Source of the DNA: Micromonospora tulbaghiae
Lineage (GTDB): Bacteria > Actinomycetota > Actinomycetes > Mycobacteriales > Micromonosporaceae
Assembly: GCF_900091605.1 (NCBI RefSeq)
Contig: NZ_FMCQ01000012.1
Span: 109,897 to 173,896 of the forward strand
Direction: 5' to 3'
DNA length: 64,000 nt
Position numbers and translations under genes: made by a program. The notes beneath the pieces were generated by a model. That model did no database searches. It was not told the DNA's origin and saw only the letters and a list, made by a program, of their open reading frames with translations. Below, one piece after another: positions 17,526-26,300 of this stretch (position 1 is the stretch's first letter; each line of letters begins with the position of its first letter).

Positions 17526-18959
17526 TCAGGTGGAGGTGCGTTCCCGCCACGCCCGCAAGCGGTCACGCAGCCAGTGGTAGCTGGCCTTGGGCGTACGGGA
17601 TCCGGTGCGGTAGTCGACGTGGGCCAGACCGAAGCGGGGCCCGTACCCGCGGGCCCACTCGAAGTTGTCGATGAGCGACCAGTAGAAGTACCCCCGCAGA
17701 TCGAGCCGGTCGTCGACGGCGGCCGCACGGGCCGCCGCCGCCAGGTGCCCGGCCACGAACGAGATCCGTTCCGGGTCCGGCTCGGGTCCGTCCCGCAGGT
17801 CGGCGCAGCCGTTCTCCGTCACGTACACGGCAGGCAGGCCCGGGTAACGGTCCGCGAGCCCGGTCAGGGTGTCGAACAGCCCTTGCGGCTCCACCGGCCA
17901 GCCCAGGTCGGTGGTGGGCAACCCGTCCGGCCGTAGCTGCCGGACCCCGATGTCGAACGCGCTGCGCAGCGCCGGGTCGGGCTGCTCGTACGGGGCGTCG
18001 GCGACGTGCACCCGGTAGTAGTAGTTGACACCGAGGAAGTCCAGCGGCGTGGAGATCACCGCCAGGTCACCGTCCCGGCGGAACGACAGATCGCTCACCC
18101 CGGCGTAGAGCCGCTCGAACCCGGGCGGGTACGCGCCGCCCAGCACCGGATCCGTGAACTGCCGGTTGAGCATGAGGTCCTGCCGATCCGCCGCCGCCCG
18201 GTCGGCCTCGGTATCGCTGGCCGGCACGGCGGGGGAGAGGTTGAGCGTGATGCCGACGCGCGACCGCGGGCCGGCGGCGGACCGGACTGCGGCGACCGCC
18301 CTGCCGTGCCCGAGCAGCAGGTGGTGGGCGGCGGCCAGGGCACCATGTCCTTCGGCGGTGCCGGGAGCGTGCCGGCCCTCCGCGTAGCCGACCATCGACG
18401 AGCAGTACGGCTCGTTCAGCGTGATCCAGTCCTGGACCCGGTCGCCGAGGACGCCCGCCACCGCGGCGGCGTACTCGGCGAACCACTCGGCGGTGTCCCG
18501 TACCCGCCAGCCACCCTCGTCCTCGAGCGCCTGGGGCAGATCCCAGTGGTACAGCGTGACGAACGGCCGGATGCCGTGCCCGCACAGGGCGTCGACGAGC
18601 CGGTCGTAGTAGTCGAGGCCTCGCCGGTTCACCGCGCTCCGCCCGGCCGGCATGACCCGTGGCCAGGCGACCGAGAAACGGTAGGCGTCCACGCCGAGGC
18701 CGGCCAGCAGGTCCACGTCCTCCCGCCAGCGGTGGTAGCTGTCACAGGCGACCGAGCCGGAGGTGCCGTCGTCGACGGCACCGGGGCGGCGGCAGAAGGT
18801 GTCCCAGATCGACGGCCCCCGGCCGTCCTCGTCGACCGCCCCCTCGATCTGGTACGCCGCGGTGGCGGCGCCCCAGCTGAAGCCGGCCGGCAGGTCCGGC
18901 AGCTCGGGCAGGTCCGGCCGGGTTGCGGCTGCGGCGGCGCCTTCGGATGTGGTGGTCAT
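17526..18959 (-). CDS. bglC: GH1 beta-glucosidase
   Basis: The 477-residue enzyme belongs to glycoside hydrolase family 1. FSWGAATAAYQIEGAVDEDGRG is the GH1 N-terminal signature, TLNEPYCS carries the acid/base Glu, and YVTENGC carries the nucleophile Glu. YFYWSLIDNFEWARGYGPRFGL is the aglycone-site Trp region. Length is normal for bacterial GH1 and no signal peptide is present, so it works in the cytoplasm on imported oligosaccharides. Its ATG at 18959 overlaps the stop of the upstream permease (ATGA). The order binding protein, permease, permease, beta-glucosidase with a divergent LacI gene is that of the Streptomyces cebREFG-bglC locus, so cellobiose or cello-oligosaccharides are the likely substrates. 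Confidence 0.92.
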   Translation of the reverse strand: MTTTSEGAAAAATRPDLPELPDLPAGFSWGAATAAYQIEGAVDEDGRGPSIWDTFCRRPGAVDDGTSGSVACDSYHRWREDVDLLAGLGVDAYRFSVAWPRVMPAGRSAVNRRGLDYYDRLVDALCGHGIRPFVTLYHWDLPQALEDEGGWRVRDTAEWFAEYAAAVAGVLGDRVQDWITLNEPYCSSMVGYAEGRHAPGTAEGHGALAAAHHLLLGHGRAVAAVRSAAGPRSRVGITLNLSPAVPASDTEADRAAADRQDLMLNRQFTDPVLGGAYPPGFERLYAGVSDLSFRRDGDLAVISTPLDFLGVNYYYRVHVADAPYEQPDPALRSAFDIGVRQLRPDGLPTTDLGWPVEPQGLFDTLTGLADRYPGLPAVYVTENGCADLRDGPEPDPERISFVAGHLAAAARAAAVDDRLDLRGYFYWSLIDNFEWARGYGPRFGLAHVDYRTGSRTPKASYHWLRDRLRAWRERTST

Positions 18960-19855
18960 CCCTTCACCGCCCCCTGCATGATGCCGTCGACGAGATGCCG
19001 GCCGAGGAGCATGAAGACGACGAGGATCGGCAGCGTGGCGAGCAACGTGCCGGTCAGCGTCAGGGTGTAGTCGGTGGTGTAGCCGCTGGCCAGTGCGGAG
19101 AGCGCCACCTGCACGGTCGCGTTGTTCTGCAGCACGACCAGCGGCCAGAAGAAGTCGTTCCACGCCTGCATGAAGGTGAACAGCCCGAGCACCGCCGCGG
19201 CGGGGCGGGCCGCCGGCAGGACGATGTGCCAGTACAGGCCGAACGTGCTGGACCCGTCGACGCGGCCGGCCTCCAGCAGTTCGTCGGGTACGGCGCGGCC
19301 GAGGTACTGGGTCATGAAGAAGACGCCGAACGCGGTTACCAGCCCGGGCACGATCACGGCGGTGAGGCGCCCGGTCCAGCCGAGGTCGGCCATCAGGATG
19401 TACAGCGGGATGATGCCGAGCTGGTGCGGCACCATCGAGGTCGCGATGGCCACGACGAGAAGCGCCTTTCGGCCTCGGAATCGCAGTTTGGCGAAGGCGA
19501 ACCCGGCCAGGGTCGAGAAGAACACCACGGAGACGGTGATCGAGCCGCTGACGATGAAGGAGTTCACCAGGGCTCGGCCGAAGTCGGTCGTGTCGAACAC
19601 GCGCGCGATGTTGTCGAAGAGGTGCCCGCCGGGCACCAGGGCCGGCGGCACCTTCGTGACGGCGTCGCTGGTCTGCGAGGACACGACGATGGACCAGTAG
19701 AGCGGGAAGACCGACCCGGCCACGACCGCCAGCAGGGCGCCGTAGCTCCAGACCGAGCCCTTGCGTGGGTACCCGAAGCTCCGGCGCCGGTGGGACCGGC
19801 GTGGCGGCGGCGAGGGTGTGGTGCCGGTCTGAATGGGGTCCGCGAGGGTGGTCAC
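18956..19855 (-). CDS. cebG: Sugar ABC transporter permease, MalG/CebG type
   Basis: The 299-residue integral membrane protein has about six transmembrane helices, beginning with SYGALLAVVAGSVFPLYWSIVVS. The EAA loop that contacts the ATPase is DELLEAGRVDGSSTFGLYWHIVLPAARPAAAV. The Arg-rich N-terminus and C-terminal GAVKG end are typical of the second permease of CUT1 sugar importers. It is 10 bp downstream of the first permease and overlaps the beta-glucosidase gene. No ATPase gene is in the locus; actinobacterial CUT1 importers commonly borrow a shared MsiK-type ATPase encoded elsewhere. Confidence 0.9.
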   Translation of the reverse strand: MTTLADPIQTGTTPSPPPRRSHRRRSFGYPRKGSVWSYGALLAVVAGSVFPLYWSIVVSSQTSDAVTKVPPALVPGGHLFDNIARVFDTTDFGRALVNSFIVSGSITVSVVFFSTLAGFAFAKLRFRGRKALLVVAIATSMVPHQLGIIPLYILMADLGWTGRLTAVIVPGLVTAFGVFFMTQYLGRAVPDELLEAGRVDGSSTFGLYWHIVLPAARPAAAVLGLFTFMQAWNDFFWPLVVLQNNATVQVALSALASGYTTDYTLTLTGTLLATLPILVVFMLLGRHLVDGIMQGAVKG

Positions 19856-19865
19856 GGCGTTCTCC

Positions 19866-20798
19866 TCAGTCCTCGTCCTTGGCGATGCGCCGGGTGAGCA
19901 GGAAGTTGATGATCGCGAAGATGGCGATGACCAGACAGAGCGTCCAGGCGACCGCCGAGGCGTAGCCGAAGCGGAACTCCCGGAACCCCTGCTCGTACAT
20001 GAACAGGGCGACGGTCTGGAACTGCCGGTCGGAGCCGCCGGTGGGCGTCTGGGAGCTGGCGAACAGCAGGGGTTCGGCCATGATCTGCAGGCCGCCGATC
20101 GTCGAGATCACCGTGGTGAAGATGATCGTCGGCCGCAGCATCGGGACGGTGATCCGCCTGAACTGCTGAGCCTGCGACGCGCCGTCGAGGTCGGCGGCCT
20201 CGTACAGGTGGTGCGGAATCGCCTGCATCGAGGCGAGGTAGATGAGGGCGTTGTAGCCGGTCCACCGCCAGGCGACGATGAACGAGATGGCCAGGTGGGA
20301 GCTCCAGGTGTTGGCCTGCCAGTCGATCGGGCCGATGCCGACGAGGCCGAGCGCCCAGTTGACCATGCCGAAGTCGCGGCCGAAAAGCTGGGTGAAGACG
20401 ATCGTCACCGCCACGATCGAGGTGACGTTGGGCAGCAGCACGCCCATCCGTAGCGCGGTGCGGGCCCGCAGCCGGTGGTTGAGCAGGTGGGCGATCCAGA
20501 GCGCGGCGAGCAGTTGCGGCACGGTGGACAGCACCCAGATGCTGAGTGTGTTGCCCAGGGCGTTCCAGAAGTACGCGTCCTGCAGCATCTCGCGGTAGTT
20601 CGCGAGGCCGACCCAGCGGTGCGACCCGGAGTCGAGCAGGTCCCAGTCATTGAACGAGACGTATGCCGTGTACAGCAGCGGGAACAGCCCGAACGCGCCG
20701 AACAGCAGGAAGAACGGCAGGATGTAGAGGTAGGGCGAGCCTTTGGTGTCGAGCCGGCTCAGGCCGGCCCGCCGGGCCTGGTGGAGGTAGGTGGCCAT
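19866..20798 (-). CDS. cebF: Sugar ABC transporter permease, MalF/CebF type
   Basis: The 310-residue protein has about six membrane helices (YILPFFLLFGAFGLFPLLYTAYVSF being the first). The ATPase-contacting loop is YEAADLDGASQAQQFRRITVPMLRPTIIF, matching the EAA motif of CUT1 importers. The N-terminal GSPYLYILPFF segment is typical of MalF-like proteins of this group. The start ATG at 20798 is separated from the binding-protein stop by 64 bp containing a strong hairpin. Confidence 0.9.
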   Translation of the reverse strand: MATYLHQARRAGLSRLDTKGSPYLYILPFFLLFGAFGLFPLLYTAYVSFNDWDLLDSGSHRWVGLANYREMLQDAYFWNALGNTLSIWVLSTVPQLLAALWIAHLLNHRLRARTALRMGVLLPNVTSIVAVTIVFTQLFGRDFGMVNWALGLVGIGPIDWQANTWSSHLAISFIVAWRWTGYNALIYLASMQAIPHHLYEAADLDGASQAQQFRRITVPMLRPTIIFTTVISTIGGLQIMAEPLLFASSQTPTGGSDRQFQTVALFMYEQGFREFRFGYASAVAWTLCLVIAIFAIINFLLTRRIAKDED

Positions 20799-20818
20799 CG
20801 TCGATCCTTCGTCGCCGG

Positions 20819-20854
20819 GCGCCGCCGGCGGTCAGGGGCGACCGCCGGCGGCGC
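20819..20854 (-). promoter_or_regulatory. Intercistronic hairpin between binding protein and permease genes
   Basis: GCGCCGCCGGCGGTC at 20819-20833 pairs perfectly over 15 bp with GACCGCCGGCGGCGC at 20840-20854, with a 6-nt loop and no T-run. Such hairpins after binding-protein genes usually stabilise the upstream mRNA or attenuate the permeases, so the binding protein is made in excess. Confidence 0.6.
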
Positions 20855-20862
20855 GGGTCGAG

Positions 20863-22134
20863 TTACTTGGCGAGGCGCTCGACGTCGCTGACCATCTGCT
20901 TCCAGGACTCGTCGGAGCTTTGCTTGCCCTGTTCGATGCGGACGAGGGCGTCGCGGATGGTGGTCTGCACGTCTCCGGCTCGCGGGCCCTGGTACTGGGG
21001 CTTGAGCTGCTTCGCCGCGGTGGTGAAGAGCTGGCCCACCGGTGCGTTGTTGAAGAAGGCGTCCTTGTACTGGGCAATGTCGGGCTTGTCGTACAGAGCC
21101 GGGATGGACGGCAGGTTGCCCCGCGCGGTGAACACCTTGGCCTGCTGTTCCGGGGCGGTCAGCCACGCCGCGAGCTTCTTGGCCTCCTCGACGTGCTTGC
21201 CCTGCTTGGGAACGGTGAGGTACGAGCCGCCCCAGTTGCCGCCGCCGCCCGGGACGCTCGCCACGTCCCACTTGCCGGCGGCGTGCTTCGCCTGGTCCTT
21301 GATCTTGGTCATCATCCAGGCCGGACACGCGATGGTGGCGAACTGGTCCTTCGCGAAGCCGTTGTTCCACTCCTGCGAGCTGCCGATCAGCTTGGCCGAC
21401 AGGTTGCTCTGGATCGCCTTCACCGTCAGGTCCCAGGCCTTTCGGACATCGGGGCTGGTGCCCACGACGATGGCGTTGTCCTCGTTGTAGTACCCGACCG
21501 GGGCCTGGCCGATGATGGCGTTGAACAGTTGGCCTCCGCCATCGAAGAAGGCGCTGCCGGCCGGGGCCTTCGCCGCGTACCGCTTGCCGAACTCGATGTA
21601 CTGGTCCCAGCCGCTGCCCCAGGCGGCCGACACCTGGTCGCGGTCGAACGGCATGCCGGCCTTCTCGAACAGGTCACGCCGATAGCAGATGGCCAGGCCG
21701 CCGACGTCGGTGCCGTACCCGACCTGCTTGCCGTCCTTGGTCAGCGACGCCGCCCACTTCCAGTCGAGGTACTCGGACTGGCGGTCCTTGCCCAGGTCGA
21801 CGAAGAGGTTGCCCCGCTCGCGCATCTGCGCGATGAAGCCCGTGTCGACGCCCTCGATGTCGCCCGCGCCGGAGCCGGTGGCCAGGTGGGTGATCAGGTC
21901 GCGATGATGGTCGTTGTAGGCGGCCGTGCGCTCCTGGATCGTGATGTTCGGGTGCGACTTCTGGTACTCGGCGTACAGGTCCTGGTACCCGAAGTTGCCG
22001 AACAGGTTGACGTTCAGGGTGATCTTTTCGTTGCCGCCGCCGGAGCCTCCCTCGGTGCCGGTGCCACACGCGGTCAGCAGTACTCCGGCGGCCAGGGTGG
22101 CCGCCGCCAGTCGCAACAGTCGGTTTGGGTGCAT
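20863..22134 (-). CDS. cebE: Sugar-binding lipoprotein of ABC transporter (CebE-like)
   Basis: The 423-residue protein has a lipoprotein signal peptide ending in the lipobox LLTAC (Cys about residue 23), so it is anchored to the outer face of the membrane. The mature part is a cluster-1 extracellular solute-binding protein: NVNLFGNFGYQDLYAEY and KSHPNITI at the start resemble CebE, and NNGFAKDQFATIACPAWM and GGNWGGSYLTVP follow in the second lobe. It is the first gene of the minus-strand operon. Two AACCGGTT operators lie 23-50 bp upstream of its ATG. Specificity for cello-oligosaccharides is inferred from the locus and could instead be another beta-glucoside. Confidence 0.88.
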   Translation of the reverse strand: MHPNRLLRLAAATLAAGVLLTACGTGTEGGSGGGNEKITLNVNLFGNFGYQDLYAEYQKSHPNITIQERTAAYNDHHRDLITHLATGSGAGDIEGVDTGFIAQMRERGNLFVDLGKDRQSEYLDWKWAASLTKDGKQVGYGTDVGGLAICYRRDLFEKAGMPFDRDQVSAAWGSGWDQYIEFGKRYAAKAPAGSAFFDGGGQLFNAIIGQAPVGYYNEDNAIVVGTSPDVRKAWDLTVKAIQSNLSAKLIGSSQEWNNGFAKDQFATIACPAWMMTKIKDQAKHAAGKWDVASVPGGGGNWGGSYLTVPKQGKHVEEAKKLAAWLTAPEQQAKVFTARGNLPSIPALYDKPDIAQYKDAFFNNAPVGQLFTTAAKQLKPQYQGPRAGDVQTTIRDALVRIEQGKQSSDESWKQMVSDVERLAK

Positions 22135-22156
22135 GCCAGGGAACCCTTTCGTGCGA

Positions 22157-22184
22157 TGTAACCGGTTACCTGAAACCGGTTACA
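22157..22184. promoter_or_regulatory. Two adjacent LacI-type operators upstream of the binding-protein gene
   Basis: tgtaaccggttacc (22157-22170) is followed directly by tgaaaccggttaca (22171-22184). The inner AACCGGTT is a perfect palindrome with the central CpG typical of LacI-family operators. The same 14-mer occurs at 22374-22387 upstream of the LacI gene. Confidence 0.8.
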
Positions 22185-22373
22185 TTGTCGGCGAAGCGAT
22201 GGTGGTGGAGGTGGGTGGAGGTGGATGAAGATCGGATGCCGGCCGAGTCGCGGGTGACCGCCGGCGAGCGCCTTTCCTGGGAAGTGTGAACGGATTCGGC
22301 TAGGGGGTGTCAAGTTACAAAACGGTAACGGTCGATGCGGGTTGACCGGCGGACATCGCTGGCGCTACGGTCG

Positions 22374-22387
22374 TGAAACCGGTTACA
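22374..22387. promoter_or_regulatory. LacI-type operator in the leader of the regulator gene
   Basis: tgaaaccggttaca is identical to the second operator of the divergent operon and lies 14 bp before the TTG start of the LacI gene, which suggests autoregulation. A further imperfect element, GTTAC-N6-GTAAC at 22314-22329, may be an auxiliary site. Confidence 0.75.
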
Positions 22388-22401
22388 GAGAAGGCACCAC
22401 A

Positions 22402-23415
22402 TTGACCACTATCAGGGAGTTGGCGCGCCGCTCCGGCGTGTCCGTCGCCACCGTGTCCCGCGTCTTCAACACCCCCGAGGTCGTCAGCCAGCACACCCGC
22501 CAGCGCATCCTCGACCTGGCCGCCGAGATCGGCTACCTGCCGAACGGGTCGGCCCGGACGCTCGCCACGAAGAAGTCCAACATGGTGGGCCTGGTATGGG
22601 ACACCGACCATCGCCGCCCTGGATGGCGCCACCCATTCCTGCAGGAGATCCTCGTCGCGCTCAAGACGGCGCTCAGCGCGCACGGGCTGAACCTGCTCAT
22701 GCTCGCCGGCCACGACGCGGCGGGGCCCGACGACGGGCAGCGATACGTGCGCGCCGTCCGCCAGCACAACCTCGACGGCGCGGTCATCATCGACAACGGC
22801 ACCCGGGACCCGGCCGTGCTCGCGCTCGTCGAAGCCCAGGTGCCGTGCGTCGCTCTCGACCTGCGGGTCGACGGCCCGACGTCGACCTACATCACCTCGG
22901 ACAATGCCGGCGGCGCGGCGCTCGCCGTGCGCCACCTCGTCGAACGCGGCCACCGGCGCATCGCCACCATCACCGGCCCGCTGCGAACCTGGCCGGGAGC
23001 CGAACGGCTCGTCGGCTTCCGGGCCGCGCTGGCCGGGGCCGGCCTGCCGCTCGCTGACGGCCACGTCGTGGAGGGAGACTTCTATCTCGACGGCGGTCAC
23101 GCCGCGATGGACCGGCTGCTCGCCCTCGACGACCGCCCTACCGCAGTGTTCGTCGCCGGTGACGAGATGGCTGTCGGCGCGATGCGGGCGGCCCAGGCGG
23201 CCGGCCTACGGATCCGCGACGACATTGCGATTGTCGGCTTCGACGACATCGAGGTGGCCGCGCTGATCCCGCCCGGGCTCAGCACCGTCGCCCAGAACAA
23301 GCCCGGCTTCGGCACGGCCGCCGCCGAGGCGCTGGTCGCCATGCTGCACGGCGGCGACGACCCGCCCAAGCCGACCGTGTTGCCGACGACGCTCGTCGTC
23401 CGCGGCACCACCTGA
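22402..23415 (+). CDS. cebR: LacI-family repressor of the ceb-like locus
   Basis: The chosen start is TTG 22402 behind AGAAGG, giving TTIRELARRSGVSVATVSRVFN; earlier in-frame codons would run through the operator and are unlikely. This N-terminus is a canonical LacI helix-turn-helix and hinge (SARTLATKKSNMVGLV). The periplasmic-binding-protein-like effector domain follows, with PTAVFVAGDEMAVGAMRAA and DIAIVGFDDIEVAALIPPGLSTV. The gene is divergent from cebEFG-bglC with AACCGGTT operators on both sides. The well-known Streptomyces CebR box is TGGGAGCGCTCCCA, so DNA specificity here differs and the inducer need not be cellobiose. Confidence 0.9.
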   Translation: MTTIRELARRSGVSVATVSRVFNTPEVVSQHTRQRILDLAAEIGYLPNGSARTLATKKSNMVGLVWDTDHRRPGWRHPFLQEILVALKTALSAHGLNLLMLAGHDAAGPDDGQRYVRAVRQHNLDGAVIIDNGTRDPAVLALVEAQVPCVALDLRVDGPTSTYITSDNAGGAALAVRHLVERGHRRIATITGPLRTWPGAERLVGFRAALAGAGLPLADGHVVEGDFYLDGGHAAMDRLLALDDRPTAVFVAGDEMAVGAMRAAQAAGLRIRDDIAIVGFDDIEVAALIPPGLSTVAQNKPGFGTAAAEALVAMLHGGDDPPKPTVLPTTLVVRGTT

Positions 23416-23561
23416 CCCGAACCGCGCGACGCCGGCGCCGTCCCGCTCTGGATCGTGCTGCTGCTCGCGGTCGCTGTTGCCGGAGCCGCTGTCAACGACC
23501 CCGCAACCCGGGCCTGCCTCGAGCGTCACACCCGTGCCTGGGCGAGGTCGCGGCCGGCGGC

Positions 23562-24977
23562 CTAACCGGTGGCCAGACAGTGATGTAGTCGGGCCATCCC
23601 TTCGTCGATGCGGTGCGCGTCGATCAGGCCGTACCCGAAGATCACTCCCGGCGGATCGGGTGCCGCGGCGGCGATTTCCGGAAAGCTCGCCACAACGACG
23701 CCGGCAGCCCGGGCCCGGACGAGCGCATCGGCGGCGGTGGCTCCCCGCACCATCGCGCTCAGGTGCAGGCCGGCCGCCGACGGCACGACCCTGACGTACG
23801 CCGACAGCGGGCCGGCGAGCGCAGCCGCGATGCGTTCGTGGCGCTGCCGGTACACCCGGCGGACCCGCCGCAGGTGCCGCGTGAACATGCCCTGCTCGAG
23901 GAAATCCGCCATGGCAGCCTGCAGGGGCAGGTTGGTGTGCCAGTCGGTGACGAATTTGGCGGCGTGCAGGGCGTGGCGTAGCGACGGCGGATGGATCAGG
24001 AAACCCAGTCGCAGCGTGGGCAGCAGAACCTTGGAGAACGATCCGACGTAGAGGACCCGGCCGCTGCGGTCGAGGCTGTGCAATGGTTCCAGCTGCTGTC
24101 TGGTGTAGCGGAACTCGCTGTCGTAGTCGTCCTCGACGATGGCCGCGTCATGCCGCCGGGCCCACGCGAGCAGCTCGACGCGCCGCCGCAGCGACAGCGC
24201 CACGCCGGTCGGGTACTGGTGGGACGGCGTCACATAGACGAGCCGAGCGTTCGCGGGCAGCGCGTCGACGATCAGGCCCTCCTCGTCGACCGGGACGCCG
24301 GTGACCCGGGCGCCCTGGGCTTCCCATACGAGTTTCGCGGGTTCATAGCCGGGATTCTCGATCGCCGCCGTGGCGCCAGGTTCGAGCAGCACCCGCCCGA
24401 CCAGGTCGAGCGCCTGCTGCACGCCGCAGGTCATCAGCACATCCTGCGGATTCGCCCTGATGCTCCGGGCCGTGCCCAGATGACGGGCGATGAGGGTACG
24501 CAGTCGGAAGTGGCCGGCCGGCTCAACCGGCATCCCGGTGCCGACGGCGGTCGGCCGGAACTGGTTGCCCAGGAGCCGGCGCCAGGCCGCGTACGGGAAC
24601 AGCCGCGTATCGGGCGCACCGACCCGGAAGTCGAACTCCGGTGCGTTGCCGAAATCGGGCGGCACCGGGATCGACGGCCACACGGCGCGCGGCGTGAGAG
24701 GTCCGGACGGCAGCATGGGCGCGGTCGGCTCTGCGAGGGGCAGGGCGTTGACGAACGTTCCGGAGCCCGGTCGCCCGGTCAGATAGCCCTCGGCCACCAG
24801 CCGCTCATAGGCGGTCGTCACGGTGTTGCGCGAAACCTGGAGCTGCTCGGCCAGATCCCGGCTGGAGGGCAGCGCCTCGTCCGGGCGAAGCCGCCCGTCC
24901 AGGACAGCATCGCGTAGCTGCCGGTAGATCTGCCCCGCCAGGATCCCGTTCCGGTCCAGCCGCACGGCCACGTCCAC
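23562..24977 (-). CDS. MocR/PdxR-type regulator (GntR winged helix fused to class I aminotransferase domain)
   Basis: The 471-residue protein has an N-terminal GntR winged helix (residues about 15-75: QIYRQLRDAVLDGRLRPDE, LQVSRNTVTTAYERLVAEGY, GRPGSGTFV). A PLP-binding aminotransferase-like domain follows. The PLP lysine lies in GSFSKVLLPTLRLGF and the ring-stacking/phosphate region is seen in EDDYDSEFRY and NPGYEP. Length and layout are typical of MocR regulators, which usually sense PLP and control pdx genes or an adjacent divergent gene. Here the divergent neighbour is a small secreted protein. GGCACC-N5-GGTGCC at 24992-25010, just upstream of the start, could be part of its operator. Confidence 0.9.
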   Translation of the reverse strand: MDVAVRLDRNGILAGQIYRQLRDAVLDGRLRPDEALPSSRDLAEQLQVSRNTVTTAYERLVAEGYLTGRPGSGTFVNALPLAEPTAPMLPSGPLTPRAVWPSIPVPPDFGNAPEFDFRVGAPDTRLFPYAAWRRLLGNQFRPTAVGTGMPVEPAGHFRLRTLIARHLGTARSIRANPQDVLMTCGVQQALDLVGRVLLEPGATAAIENPGYEPAKLVWEAQGARVTGVPVDEEGLIVDALPANARLVYVTPSHQYPTGVALSLRRRVELLAWARRHDAAIVEDDYDSEFRYTRQQLEPLHSLDRSGRVLYVGSFSKVLLPTLRLGFLIHPPSLRHALHAAKFVTDWHTNLPLQAAMADFLEQGMFTRHLRRVRRVYRQRHERIAAALAGPLSAYVRVVPSAAGLHLSAMVRGATAADALVRARAAGVVVASFPEIAAAAPDPPGVIFGYGLIDAHRIDEGMARLHHCLATG

Positions 24978-25196
24978 GTCCCGAGATCCTAAGTGGCACC
25001 GTCAAGGTGCCCGCGAATTGGCTCTGGGCGACGACCACCGCGGCTTCTACGGTGATGAGGAGGGCAGGGAAGCAGAATGCGATCGGTATTCCGCCGGACC
25101 GTGACCGTCCTGATTCGCAGGACGATCGAGCGCGAAATCCACCGTGAACATCTGTCGTGCCCGGTCGGTAGGAAAAACCACCGGAAGGGAAGAACC

Positions 25197-25622
25197 ATGG
25201 TGCGATCCGTAGGACGTATGACCGTGATCTGCATGGCGCTGGCGGCAATGGCGACCGCCCTGGCAGCTCCAGCTCAGGCGGACCAACGTCGCGTTGGTGC
25301 GGAGGCCGCAACTACCAAACCGGCGACCCGGACCAGCAGCGTTACCACGATCAGCAGCGATATGGCGCTGCTCTCGACGAGCTGCCGTACCTTGAGGGAT
25401 TTGAACCCCTGGACATACCTCAGCGCGAGTTGCACGCGTAGCTCGTTGTACCCCTCCGCGGCCTACAGCGTCTGGCTGACATGCTGGGACGTGAGCGCTG
25501 AGGTGTCGTACACCGTGTTCGGGCGGGCGTACACGGCACCGTGGACGTCGTACGGACCCACGTCAACGGCACGATGCGACTCTGGCGACTATGCAACCAG
25601 CGGCTTTGTTCACACGTCCTGA
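25197..25622 (+). CDS. Small secreted protein of unknown function
   Basis: The 141-residue product starts at ATG 25197 behind GGAAGGGAAG. It has a clear Sec signal peptide (MTVICMALAAMATALAAPAQA, cleavage after AQA near residue 28). The mature chain is Ser/Thr-rich with four to five Cys (STSCRT, ASCTRS, LTCWD, ARCDSG), so disulfide bonds are likely. It ends GYATSGF-like, without a membrane anchor. I do not recognise the family. It is divergent from the MocR regulator. Confidence 0.65.
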   Translation: MVRSVGRMTVICMALAAMATALAAPAQADQRRVGAEAATTKPATRTSSVTTISSDMALLSTSCRTLRDLNPWTYLSASCTRSSLYPSAAYSVWLTCWDVSAEVSYTVFGRAYTAPWTSYGPTSTARCDSGDYATSGFVHTS

Positions 25623-25997
25623 CGCCGAAAGCGCGGGCTGAGCAGCCGCCGAAGCCGGCGGCCGGGACGGCTCAGGAGCCGCTCGGAGGGCTTCAGAACC
25701 GTCCCACGTTCAAGCCGTAGGCGCGGCAGTTGACGGCGCGGGCGTGCCAGAACCTGTTGCCCCCACCGGTGGCGATCCTCTACGGTCGGCTGAAGCGGTG
25801 GGCGGTGCGGTCCGCATCCGACCGACACCGCCGGGTGCCCGTCGCGCGGGCCGGGATGGTGGAGTCCCGGGCCACCCCGTCGGCGGTGGTCGCGGCGGTC
25901 GTGTGACTCCAGCTCGTACTCCGGGTGGTGCTGCCCGGTGCGGCTCCGCGCGGAGCCGACGGCGAGCGGGCCACGCCGATCCCCACCGGAGAATCCC
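25623..25997. other. Gene-free gap before the urease operon
   Basis: No intact gene is seen. On the minus strand 25693-25779 encodes NRFWHARAVNCRAYGLNVGRF with an in-frame stop at each end, which looks like the last piece of a decayed secreted-protein gene. The urease promoter must lie in the right half, but no convincing -35/-10 pair stands out. Confidence 0.3.
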
Positions 25998-26300
25998 GTG
26001 TTCCTCAGCCCGCATGAGCAGGACCGCCTGCTCGTCCACGTCGCGGCCGACGTCGCTCGCCGCCGTCGCGAGCGCGGCCTGCGCCTCAACTATCCCGAAG
26101 CTGTCGCGATCATCGTCGCCTTCCTGCTCGAAGGGGCCCGCGACGGACGGTCGGTGGTCGACCTCATGTCCGCCGGCCGGACGGTGCTCGGCCGGGAGGA
26201 CGTCCAGGACGGCATCCCCGAGCTGCTGAGGGAGGTGCAGGTGGAGGCGACGTTCCCGGACGGTACCAAGCTCGTGACGGTGCACCACCCGATCCCGTGA
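25998..26300 (+). CDS. ureA: Urease gamma subunit
   Basis: The 100-residue product starts at GTG 25998 behind GGAG, giving the expected FLSPHEQDRLLVHVAADVARR start. LNYPEAVAIIVAFLLEGARDG, VLGREDVQDGIPELL and VQVEATFPDGTKLVTVHHPI are diagnostic of UreA, and length is standard (about 100). It is the smallest structural subunit of the cytoplasmic nickel urease that hydrolyses urea to ammonia and carbamate. The stop overlaps the GTG of ureB. Confidence 0.97.
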   Translation: MFLSPHEQDRLLVHVAADVARRRRERGLRLNYPEAVAIIVAFLLEGARDGRSVVDLMSAGRTVLGREDVQDGIPELLREVQVEATFPDGTKLVTVHHPIP

